Position numbers and translations under genes: made by a program
Source of the DNA: Aptenodytes patagonicus
Lineage: Eukaryota > Chordata > Aves > Sphenisciformes > Spheniscidae
Reading direction: 5' to 3'
Length of the DNA: 64,000 nt
Assembly (NCBI RefSeq): GCF_965638725.1
Contig: NC_134959.1
Span: 11,102,417-11,166,416, forward strand
Shown: one piece after another, positions 36,601 to 48,600 of the stretch
Position numbering within the stretch: position 1 is the stretch's first letter
Layout of the letters: every line of letters starts with the position of its first letter
The notes under the pieces: generated by a model
What the model was told of the DNA's origin: nothing
The model's input: only the letters and a program-made list of their open reading frames with translations
The model's database searches: none

Positions 36601-39600
36601 AGTTGGAGATGTCCCTGCCCACGGCAGCGGGGTTGGACTTAGATGACCTTTAGAGGTCCCTTCCAACCCAAACGATTCTATGATTCTATAATTCGTATGC
36701 TGGAAGGCCTGCTGAATTAAAAATCATCTTGAATTGAACAAATGAGTGTTCCAGTTGGGATGGAATTCAGAGGGGAAAACTGAATGTTACAATATTTAAA
36801 CAGAAATTTTCGGCCTCACAAGTGGAGCCCACTGCACAGCAGCTCTGAAGAACAGTTCTAGGGCTTATGGTAGTTGTGTTGAGTAGGAGTCAGTGTTGTG
36901 TGGTTGCAAATAATAAATCAATGTTGTTGCTGTTGTGCAAAGAGGCAGTTGTCATGTATTTAACATGATTATAACCTGCAAGAACCATGAAATAAGCATT
37001 CAACTCTTCACTTTGGTTATTATGGCCTTAAACGCAACAGTGCACCCACATACCACTGCTGTTGCACTTAGAGAAATAGCGAGCAAGTGGAGAGACACCA
37101 GAGCAGAGTAGCAAGAGTAATCAGACATCCAGGAAATAGGACTTCAGAGGACAAATTGAAAAGACTGCCTCTACAGAAGAGAAGACTAAGAAGGAAAATC
37201 AGAATTGTTCAGGTATGTAAGAGGCTGCAAGAAGATGTGGCAGTGTTCTGTTCTTTGTGTCCATGTAAGGTGGAGCAAGAAGTAATGAACTTATATTTCA
37301 GAAGGAAAGATTCATATTAGATGATGTGGAAATACTTTGTAATGTTAGTGAAGCACTGACGTGGATTGCTATGAAGGATAGGGAGCCTCCATCATGAAGA
37401 ACTTACAGAACAGGTTAAACCTGCATCTAGCAAAACTGACCCAGGTGAAGTTGCTCTTTGCTTGGGACAGTAGGATGACCTTTTGAGAGCCTCTCTTACT
37501 CTGCTTTTCTGTGATTTGAAGACTGAGCTATGTATGCTGAAATTTTAATTAAAAAAAAGTAAGTGTGATTTGGGTTTTTTTCCCTGATCTATAGAAAAGT
37601 TAACATTCCATAAAACTACCACCAGGATTAAAAAACTCAAATGGAAGAAGAAAAATATAAAGGGCTTGCCTGACTTGGACTCGATGATCTTAGAGGTCTT
37701 TTCCAACCTCAATGATTCTATGATTCTATGACTTCATCACAGTTCACTGACCAGGGGAAACGAGGGGAAAAGAGTGTGGGAGGCAGTGTAACTTTTTCCT
37801 GGGGAAATACAGTAATACCTGAAGTTGCTTTTGCAGCTTCTCTAGTAGATGACTGAAAGAACTTAGAACTCTGAGAAAGAATTGAGAGATGGTCAAATGT
37901 CTGAGTGGCAGCTCAGCAATATTCTATGAAGAGGTACTCCAGAGCCTCTTATTTGAGGGATGGAGTCTGGCATTACAGAAGCAGCGGGCGGTGAGTTGTA
38001 ATTTATGGTGGGGTGGGAGGACAGAACCCCAAATTCATGAGAAGGTCATGAGAATGAGGCTTTTTCTATGCATGAGCCCTGCTAAGGAAAGCGTATTTTT
38101 CCTAAGCCTTCCTCAACAAAGGCTGTATGTTTTGAGGAAGAATGAGAAATATAAGCAGAGCAGGTTTGGCTTTAGAAATTTAGGAGAGAGCGATAGCCTT
38201 TCTGAGGTGCCACACATTTTTATCTAGTGTAGTGGGCTCTAGCCCCGAGGGAAGGCAATATCAAGAAAACTTCAAGTCCTGATAAACATACGCTGACTTG
38301 GATTTGGACTAAAAAAGGTTGTGCGACCTGGACTGTAGCAGCAGTGGGTGAGGTTTTTAATTTATTTATTGTTTTTTAGCAGAACACAGCTTGCTAGTTC
38401 AGAGCTGTCTGCCAAGATGTGTAAGAAGGTGACTTCTCTTGATCAAAGTGTTGGTGACAGATGGAGTTTCCCAAGGTTTCTTAATTCCAGAAATGCAAAT
38501 GCTGATTTTTATTTTCTGTCTTTCCTTTCCCCTTTCAAAAAACTGAGTTCTCGGGTGTTTTGTGCCTGTATGGGTGAGGAACAGCTTGGAAATCAGGGGG
38601 AACAAGAGTGTGTTTAACAACAGATCTGGAAAACAACATAAAAGTTTTGTAAGCTGGAAGAATGCAGTAAAACTGTACTTCTGTTAATAAAACTGTTAAA
38701 GGAAATCCTGGGGGGGGGATTAAAACTGCAAAAAAGTTTGTGTATTTCCTCATCTTTTGTGAAGCTTTGCAGCAGCCTCAGTACTGCAAAATACAAAGAA
38801 TGAATCTTGTTTTAGTTACACAGAGCTTGTATATTATCTTAAAAGTGGCAGTAATGACAGAGATGTACATGTTGCCTTCTTAAACAAAAGGGAAGCATGA
38901 ATGGGCACAGGATATTTACTTGGATGCTTTGTTTTGTATTAAATGGAGATAATTTTTGGCTTTTATGTGTATAAAATAACTGAAGATTTTTGAACAAGAA
39001 GCTTGTGGGACAAAAATGTCTGAGTAAATATAAAATGTAGGCTTTCCTTAGCAAACATTGTATGGGCCAATTTAAATATTTTTTTTAAATTATTATCTTT
39101 CCTGTGATTTGCAGGGATTGGCTTCAGACTTATTCGGAGTTGAGGAATTGTTAGTAGCAAAAAGCTGCTTCAAATCAGTAGAAAATGCTATGGCTTGCTG
39201 GAATGACATTGTACTCTTGTCTTGGTCTATAATCTCATGGTCTGCTCTCGCTAGCGTTGTCTTTAGAAATATTTTGTATTACATTGTAATTGCTTTTTAT
39301 TTTTTAAAATGCTTAACACAAGTGCTTTTTTGCTAAATTATAGTTAGCATTTTAGTAGCTGTCGATACGAGATTATCACTACTGGGCTTTTAGGTTGACT
39401 GTTAGCAGAAATGAGTCTGTTAGGTTGCCCGTGTCTCCTAATACTGTAGATGTAAAGGTGTAACTTCCACTGGAATCTAGTTTATCTTGTAGGTAACTCT
39501 TTTTCAATGAGCAGGATCATGTCTTCCGTTGAAGGTGTTTTGGTCATGAGATCAGTCTTTTGAACTGCAGGGCATTGCTACATAGTAAAAACGAATACTA

Positions 39601-42600
39601 TTTTGCCTACTTTCAGTAATATGTGGGAAAGCGGGTTATCTCATAACCTGGTACACCAGTTTGAGTCATACCTCATTTTTAACTTCATTATATTGCTATT
39701 TTAATCTGGTCTCTTCAGTGGGTAGACAGGTTGTGCACAGGGCTTATTACCAAAGCCATTAAGAACTCTGTTAAGGGAAATGAGGGTAGTAGGAAACCAC
39801 TGAATAAGAATGTTGAGGTGTTTTGGTTTCTTGAGGGTTTTGTTTGTTTAGAGAAATAGCCCCCCCCCCCCCCCCCCAAAAAAAACCAAATGAAAAAAAG
39901 AAAAAGAAATTCTACTACATAAAATGGTACTTGGAACTCTGTAGGTCAGTGTTTGTATCAAGTTTGGAAGACTGACACTGGTTGTCTGCTAACTTTAGTA
40001 GTAGTAGTGCTCTGTTTTAAAGAATCTGTTGCGTAAGATCTGCTTGCCAGGGAATTTGCATGGCATCACTGTTTAGCAATGAAATCTGGCAATTTTATGT
40101 GTGCACTTTGTCCAGCAAAATATGCCAAAGTTGATTGTGTGCCCCCGTTAGGAGGGTAATATGGGACAGAGTAACCTAACACTGCATCTCCACCTGATGC
40201 TCCTGTTTCTATATAACCAGTTTGATTAAACTCATCACCTGTTTCAGAGACAAGGAAGTCTGAAGTGAGACCTCCCAAAAAGGTCCCATTGCTTCCAACT
40301 GCCTAAACAGGAAGACAGATTCCTTTAGGTAAGGTTATTCAGCTGCTGAGATAGCTGTCCTACCTGGTAACAGGTTAGGAAAGTGAAGGCACTGCTAGAG
40401 CTGTATTTCTTGGGACAAAAAGTTTGCAAGCTGAAGACATCATCGTGTATGCAATATAAATGATTCTAAGAAATGGCTTAAGAAAACACCACCACTACTA
40501 AGAAAAACTTACTAGATGACACCTGTGATGATTCCAGTTCATCTTTGTTTACTACATAGTCTCAAGGTTTTATTTGGTTCTTATTATGGTCTAAAGCAGG
40601 AGAGTCAAACACTTCTGCATGGGAAAGTAGGGAAAAATAAACTCAAAAAAGAGATGGTGGTGTCTCAACTGTGGAAAAAAACCACCCCCATATGCTAATG
40701 TTCTGCAGATTTTGCAGCAGAGATTTAGTATATTGCTTTACACACTTCGGTAACTGCTGGCCAGCCCTGGCTGTATTTGTTAAACTGGTGGTGGTCATAC
40801 TTCTTTCCCATAGTGAAAACAGATTCAGCTCTTTGGAAGAAAATCCTCAAGAAGTGAACTTTAAAGCAAAGTGAGTTTGGCATCTGCAGTGAGTGTTTAA
40901 CAGTGCAAAAATCCTCCTCCACTTGGATTTTATTCAAGCAGTTAAAACCATCCTTACCCATTTCCGAGGAAGACTGAAATAAATTATTTTTCAAACAAAA
41001 TAGAAGTTGAGTAAAGCAGATGTTACTATTTATCTTTACTGTTTAACATTGTAAATTATACTAGGAATGCTGTGTGCTGCCACTTAAAAACTAAATCACT
41101 TGTTTATTTTGAGCATTATTCCCAGGCAGGGGAAACTTCAACCTCTGTACCTTAAATATTCTTTGAAACTTAATCGGCTTGAAATTCCTAATGAGTCCTA
41201 GTTTCTTCTTCCCTTGAGAACGGCATTCTTCGTACACAGAAATATTCAGACCACCAGTTGTCTTTTCCTGCAGTTTTTTTTATAAATCTTTCTAATCTTG
41301 TAGCCAGGAAAGTTGGAGTTTTATTCATTTTATCATTTGCTGACTGCCTTTTTAATAAGGCAAACTCCACTTTCAGAGGTCAGTCAAAGTACCAGAAATG
41401 TTTAATTTTATGCCTTGTACAAAGAAGGGAAGTGATTGAACCAGAATGGAATGTCAAAAGGAGTCCGGATGCAATGGAAAAAAGCATTGCCACCACTGGT
41501 TCTTCTGAAGTAGATAGTTAATGCATATAACTGTTCGTGTGACTACAGAGTCTTGTCAGTAAGATCATTGTGTCTGAATATTTTTATTCCAGAAGAATGT
41601 AGCTGAAAATAAGCCAGATGATTTATTTGCTCCAAGACATGATGGCTTTGTACATTATCTGTGTATTTTATGAATTATTCCTAAAATGGAATTCAAGTTG
41701 AGTCTTTTTTAATAAATCAAAGTCAAATATACATTTTAAACCACTTTGTGATGAACTCCATAAAAGAAACAAAACACTTTGAATAGCTTTTAAATACTTT
41801 AGAAAGTAATTTGGAAAATACTTGCTTCTCTGCTGTGTTCTAGTTATGCTTTGTTGTAAGCTTTCGTCTGCTTAGGAGAGCGTGGCCCTGAAGGTAGACA
41901 CAGTCCTGTTCGTGCTGCTTTGCTCTCCAGGTTGTCCTTCTGGATGGTTGCGCTCCTCTCTGTTCTTCCATGTGTGGTGGCTGCACCTAAATACTCAGTT
42001 TGTGTGACCTGTTTTGTTTTGCTTGCAGTAACTGAGGCATATGTCTGTCTTCGGTCATAATTCTCATTAGTATTGCTATGAGAGAGGGAGACAAATGGGG
42101 GAAGGAAACGTGCAGGGGACAGAGGTCCAGGACGCGGAGCCCAGCTCCAGCTGGCCAAGGCGGGCACCCCTTCCCCAGCATGAATACTGGTGCTGCCTTC
42201 AGCCCAGCAAGTGCGGGGAGGGACTGGCAGCCCTGCCTTCCCTTGGGCTTTCCAAGTATTCCATGACCCATTTCAGTGAAATATTCTGAAGAGAAGATTT
42301 GTGCCAGCGTTAGCAGTTCCTGTCAGACAATGCAAGTGACAGGGCTGCAACTTTGTGCATGCATTCTGCAGTCACTATTATTTTCTAAAAATGGCACTGT
42401 GTTGCCACTGTATTATGTGGCAAAATGTTTTTCTTGCTTATTACCGGTTATTGCTCTGCTTGGATGATAAACTACTGGATTAAACATTTCTGATTTTTAT
42501 GATAATGTTTTAAAATGATGTAGTTCTTTTTTTGTTTTGGGTTTTTTAGCAGAAATTCAGCTAGATCTATGTGCAGGTGGGTTTTGCTGTTGACTTTGTC

Positions 42601-45600
42601 CTTGTGATAGTATGCTACTGCCATTTTTGTATTGTTTTATGTGCTCAATATTGCTAAGTAACTTAACAAGCTTTTCATTCTTCGAATAACCGTAACTTGA
42701 GTGCAGAAGTAAAAATGACATGGGATCAGTCTGATCTCCTCTTAATTCATAGAAACCAATGCTTGCTCACTGTTTACCTTATTTTAAGTAAATCGTTAAG
42801 TATTATCTGAAGCGTTATTTTAATAAAAAAAATCTGAGTTTAACTTAGTTCCTTACCCCAAACACTGAACAAAAAGGAAGAAGGGAAACTTCGGTGAAAT
42901 CCTCTATTTGCTTGAAACAGGTTTGTTTCTTCTCCTGCAGGTACTTGGGCGATGTTTCTTGACGGTGATGCAGGTCCACTTTCAGTTCCTGTCACAAGCT
43001 TTGCAGAAGGTCCAGCCAGTGGCACACTCTTGCTTTGCTGAAGCCGTAGCTCAGGAGAGAAGGAACGTTAGTGGGGCTGGAGCCTCAAATTTAAGCCCCA
43101 CAAATGAGCTAGAAGATGCAATAAGATCATGGAGAGGAGCAGCAGAGGTACAGAGGTCTTGCTGTAGCGACTTTATATTTAGTGAAACCTAAATTCAGGC
43201 TGGACGCCCTAACAAGGGAAGAAAATCTCTGATTTTAAAGACATGCTACATTTGAAGGGGGGAACATGGTGCAGTTAGTTTCAGATGCTAAAACTTGTTT
43301 TACGTGATTATACTATCTTTGTCCTGTGTAAAGTTTTCTTTGTGATATGATTGTACAGAAGGAGTGCACAAACAGTGGAAACAGCTTTTTGTTATTAGCA
43401 ATAAATTAACAATGTTCAAATGTGGTTTGGCAGACAGAGGGAATTAAAAAAAAAAGTCTTTGAAAACATAGCAAAATCTTGATGAAAAATAATTTAGGTA
43501 ATGTGTGTTTCTCTTAAATTTTGAGCATGGATTCTATTTTATACTTAAAAATCTTTATGGTAACTTTTAACACTCTTGTCTTCATGTTGTTAATCTTGAT
43601 GTTGCTTGACCCATCAGTTGTTGGAACGTTAATCGTATTACTTACAAGTCCAGAGAGTGGTACATTTATTTTCACAAACATTTGCCATCTGTGGAATCTT
43701 TACTTTTCCTGCTGAAAAAAGTACTTTACGAAGAAAATTAGATTTATGAGCTTTTCTGCTTTCCCTTGCACTATTGAAGTCTGCAGACTGATAGATCAAA
43801 ATGGATTCAGACACTGAGTGTGTGGTTTCCTTAAATTCAAGTAACTTGGAGCATGTGCTTCTGAAGTCTAATTTGGCAGCCCACACAGGCTTGTTAATCA
43901 TCTTGACTGGAAATCTTGTCAAGGTTTCCATTTATCAACTAACATCTGCAAGGTATATGAAAGCAAACAAGTTTCCTTTAGAACTATGAATGCAGAGGAA
44001 TTATTTGTAATTTTTACTGCAGCATAAATTTATTTCACTGGATAAAATAAGGATTTGGGAGTGCTTTAGGTGTATTACAGATAATCGTAACAGGTCTAAT
44101 CCTGGTATAGCTTTACTCCTTTTGCATAAAAATAGTTAATTTTATGTTTAATATACTTAGTTCCTTAAAACTGTGTTACAAATTCTAGAAATGTCCTGCA
44201 ATTGCTATCAAGTTTGTTTAAAATGTGGTTAAAATTAAACTTGGGTTTGCAGAATCTGGGACCTTAACTTTCTTTTTTACCTACTTAACAGCTCACTTCA
44301 GCTATTTCTGTTAATAAAACCTGTATTTCAAAATAGAGTTTAGTACAAGTATTACACTAACCAAATCCTTTATTAAACATATATGGGGAGGAGAAGAGAA
44401 AAATACAGATTCTCCCTAGTTCCAGAATAACAATAGAAGAAAGTTCTCAATTTTTATGATTGACTAAAATAACTAATCTGAAATATTTGTGTGTGGGGTT
44501 AGGATAGCATAAGAAAAATCTGTGCTCTGTAAATAAATAAAATAGATCTCTCTCATAATTGTAGATAGACTAATACACAAGTCATTTTGATAGGGATATT
44601 TGAAATACTGAAATCTTTCCAAATTTTTACTTTGTGGAGTGGAAGGCAATCCATTATTTCCATATAAAATCAGCCTCTTTGGCAGGAGAATACACTGCTG
44701 TTTCAGAATAAAGTTTAAGATGATACTTTGTCAGTAGCTCAAAACTATTTTTCCTTTTTAAGATTTTCACTTGGAAAATGCTGTAATTTTGTATGTGTTG
44801 ATGAGGTCAGCAATGTGTCGGTCCATTGGCTGTAGTACCAAAAATCCCCAATTTGGACATCCGACTTTAGAGCAAGACTCCTTCCTAGACTGAAAAATAA
44901 GCCGTCTCTGAGGCCTTAAATGCAGTTGAGAGTAGGTTTCTATTTGTGTTACCCTGCTCAGTAGTGTAATATTTTAAAGTTAAAACTAGATATTTGGCTT
45001 TTCATATTTCTTATTTTTCAAAATCATATTACATAAAGCTATTCTCTTGCTGTGCGAAGTTGATCTTAGTCTTGCGTGGCTCTTCTCAAATTGCATCACA
45101 GTAATCACCCTTCATTGTATAAAATATATCTTATGTACACAGGAGTGTTTGTACACATGATTAAATGTATCTTCTGTTTCTGTGGCAAGTAATACCCTTT
45201 GTGTTGAAGTTGTAAGTCCCTCCTCTGGTAACCACAGTCGTCACGTGGCCTGTGTAACAGGATCCTTAGTCCTGAGAGGGAGCTGAAATAGTAACAGCAA
45301 GCAATGTTGAATTAAGTTGCTAGCCAACACCTATATGCCATACAAATTACATGAGATTAGTACTTTCAAAGTAGCAGTAGAGGTTTAATAAGTTACAGTA
45401 AATAATCTGTACCAGATCTTTCTACCAGGTGCTGCTTCTCATCTCCTTTATAATATTTTAAACTCTGTGGGGTTTTTTCCTCTTTGTTTTTAAATTTAAT
45501 TAAGCCTGACCTGGTTTAATGTTGAACCTCTTTACCCTGGATTTTTATTTTACATTACAGGCCACATCTCGACTGCGAGAAAGAGGCTGTGATGGATGTT

Positions 45601-48600
45601 TGGCAGGAATTGAAGTTCAGCAACTTTTCTGCTCACAGAGTGTGGCAATCCCCGAACATCAGCTCAAAGAGCTAAACATGAAAATTGACAGTGCTTTGCA
45701 GGTGAGTTTTTTTAAAGTCTGCCGCTTTTGTGTGCGTGTAGTACAGTCAGTGGGCCAAGGAATGAAGTAGGGAAGTAGCGTATTACTGCAGAAATACGTA
45801 CCACAGGCAGCCATGAGGTATTTGATAATTACAGTATTGGAACCTTATATAATAAATGTGTGTGTGCCGTAGAACTGAGTAGGGTAAATCCATGTAACAA
45901 TTCTTATATATGTATCCAGACACAATGACTGCATGCTTACTTACGTGCTGATATGCCTGTGCTATCTCAACTTTTTGTTTAATGTCAGGCTTACAAAGTG
46001 GCTTTGGAGAGTTTAGGCCATTGTGAATATGCAATGAAGGCTGGCTTCCACTTGAACCCAAAAGCTATTGAAGCAAGTCTTCAGGTAGGATCTGCTAAAC
46101 CTGCTCGTTGGACTCTCATTAGGATTTTCTGATGTCTTCATTTCTTCTAATTGATCTGTTCTTTCATATTTCAGGGCTGTTGCAGTGAAGCTGAAGCCCA
46201 GCAAACAGGAAGGAGACAGACTCCACCTCAGCCAATTCAGTGTGAACTGCCCACTGTACCTGTTCAGATAGGATCGCATTTTCTGAAAGGAATATCCTTT
46301 AATGAGTCTGCAGCAGAAAACCTGAAGCTGAAAACGGTAATAACCCTGAATCTAGCCACAGGAGTGAAGGAAAAGAAAGAGTAGAACTCCTTAAAATTCA
46401 GAGAACAACTGCAGTAGAAGTTCAGTGCCAAGCTTGTATTTAAAAGTGCGTATTTTTAGCCTGACTTCCTGTGGAAACAAGATGTTGATAACATTATAGG
46501 TCCACGCCTGCTTCTGATAATGTTTTAACCACCTGGGCAAATTCAGTCCAATCTGAGAGAAGCATAGAAGTCTAGGAGGTAATGAAGCTTCTATGAACTT
46601 TTTGAAAATAGGTGGGTTGGGTCTCAAGAAGTGCAGAGGAAAGTGAGCCCTTACAGATGCCCCAACCAGGTGATGCACTTTGGAGCTTTTATCTTCTTAG
46701 GTGCCAAAATAAGTCTGGCCCTGCCAAGTGCTAAGGGAGGTACTTGAAAAACTATTTTGTAACAAAGCTCCTTTTAATGTCTTCTTACAAACTTTAATCA
46801 ATTTAAAAATAATAATTTAAAATTGTGGAGAAGTTAATTGTATTTTCAGTATAAAGGAATGGAAAAGATGTAATTTGGGCAATTTTAATGGACATTTTCA
46901 CTTTTTTTTTTTGATAAGCCCAGTTCCTTGCTCCTGAAAGAGTTGAAACAATCCACAGCTCAAAATGCTGCTTGTCTGTTGTCTCTGCAGTGCTTTTTGT
47001 AGTTCTGCTTAAACCATTTTGCAGGAATATAAGGAAAAATACTGTTTATGATTTTGGAGGAGTATTGTGTTCCAAATAGCAGAGACGGTCTTCTATATTT
47101 CTTTTCTGCAGCTGAGCTCTTCTGGTTATACAAGACTGTTCAGACGTAACAGACATAGTTGTTTGAAAAATGTGTAAAACAATGATAAATACATATGGAA
47201 GCATTGGCGTTAACATTTCTGAATCACGTCTTTAGTATGACAAAATTTTTATTACTTTTTTCAGCACACAATGCTGCAGTTGATTAAGGAAGCTGGATGC
47301 CATAATGGACTTACACCCCGGGATGACTCTCCTGTTACTGAAGTACTAAATCAGGTTTGCCCTTCCACTTGGCGAGGAGCCTGCAAAACTGCTGTACAAT
47401 TGTTATTTGGCCAAGCTGGACTGGTAAGTGACTATGAATAGGCTTAGCAAAAAAAGGGCTACTTAAACATCCTGAAGAGAAACTAGGTATTTTTAAAGAG
47501 TTTGGAAATTAATTTCCAGTGTCTTACTTTGTGTTTCTCCATTTTTAACGCTGCCGCTAACTTGATTTATGAGCAAAATGTATCCTCGTAGAATGCAAGT
47601 TTGTAGATGGTATCTGTAGCTGATAGGAACAGGAGAACGTACTGTGTACTTTGTAGTCTCCGTTACCAGAGAGAACACAAGAAATGAAACTTCTAATTCA
47701 TAGTGAAATAGAAAGATTTTAAAATCTATAGATGACCATGTTAAAAAGAAAGACCCCTTCCCTCCCTTCTCTCAGATTAGCTTTAAAAACTGCCATTCTT
47801 GCATTTCCTCTCTGCTTTGAATGGAAGCTGGGTTTCCTGCCCGACATAAACCAGGAAGTCCTCTGCACCAAGTAGTGCTACCTGACATCTCCAACAGAGG
47901 ACGGAGCAATCGAATACCTTGCTGTAGACATATGTGTTCTTTAGAAACAAACTCCATGGATTTTACAGTATCTAAATAGTTGCTAAAAATAGATGGTTGG
48001 AACATACTCTGATAAGAAAATGCAGTTGTGCTCCCATAAATAATTACTGCAGTCTCTTCATTTAATAAAGTGTTCATTCATGACACATAGGTTTTTTTGG
48101 ACTACTGGGAGTTTTCATTTGACTGAACAAATAAAATGGGGGCAAGAATGCAATAGGATAGGAAGGAAACGCAAGCATAAAGGTACACCGTAGCCTACGG
48201 TAGCTTCTGTCAAGTATTTTTTGAATCATCTTCACCTACAATGAGCTAAATGCTTCTTGTTGATTCATATACTGATTCTTTGTTCAAGATGATGGCAGGC
48301 CATCAGGACTTTCATCAGAAATTGCAATTAGTTACAAAGGATCCATATTGCTACATACTTTGTAAATATCACATTTTTCAAACAAATCACCCAGCTGATT
48401 AAGTGACTGTGACCTTCCATCCTAGTTCATTAAACCATATGCTTTTTGGTGCCGTTAATAGATTTTCCAATGATGGTGAATGATTTGTCAGAATGAAATA
48501 AATTTGTCAGATACTTCTACTTTAGCATTCCTTTGATACTAGATACCAGATATTAGATATTACCTTAATAACAAATATCTGTTACAGAAGTAGATTCAAA

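Larger units (their letters stand above)
33626..42940 (+). other. GARRE1: Intron 2 of GARRE1 (9.3 kb)
   Basis: This phase-0 intron contains three or four CR1 pieces at 35.7-37.7 kb, all in the sense orientation, a run of 18 C at 39860-39877, and a GC-richer patch at about 41850-42270 that I cannot identify. An acceptor-led open frame at 39115-39336 is discussed as a weak exon candidate. Otherwise I see only AT-rich intron sequence. Confidence 0.85.
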
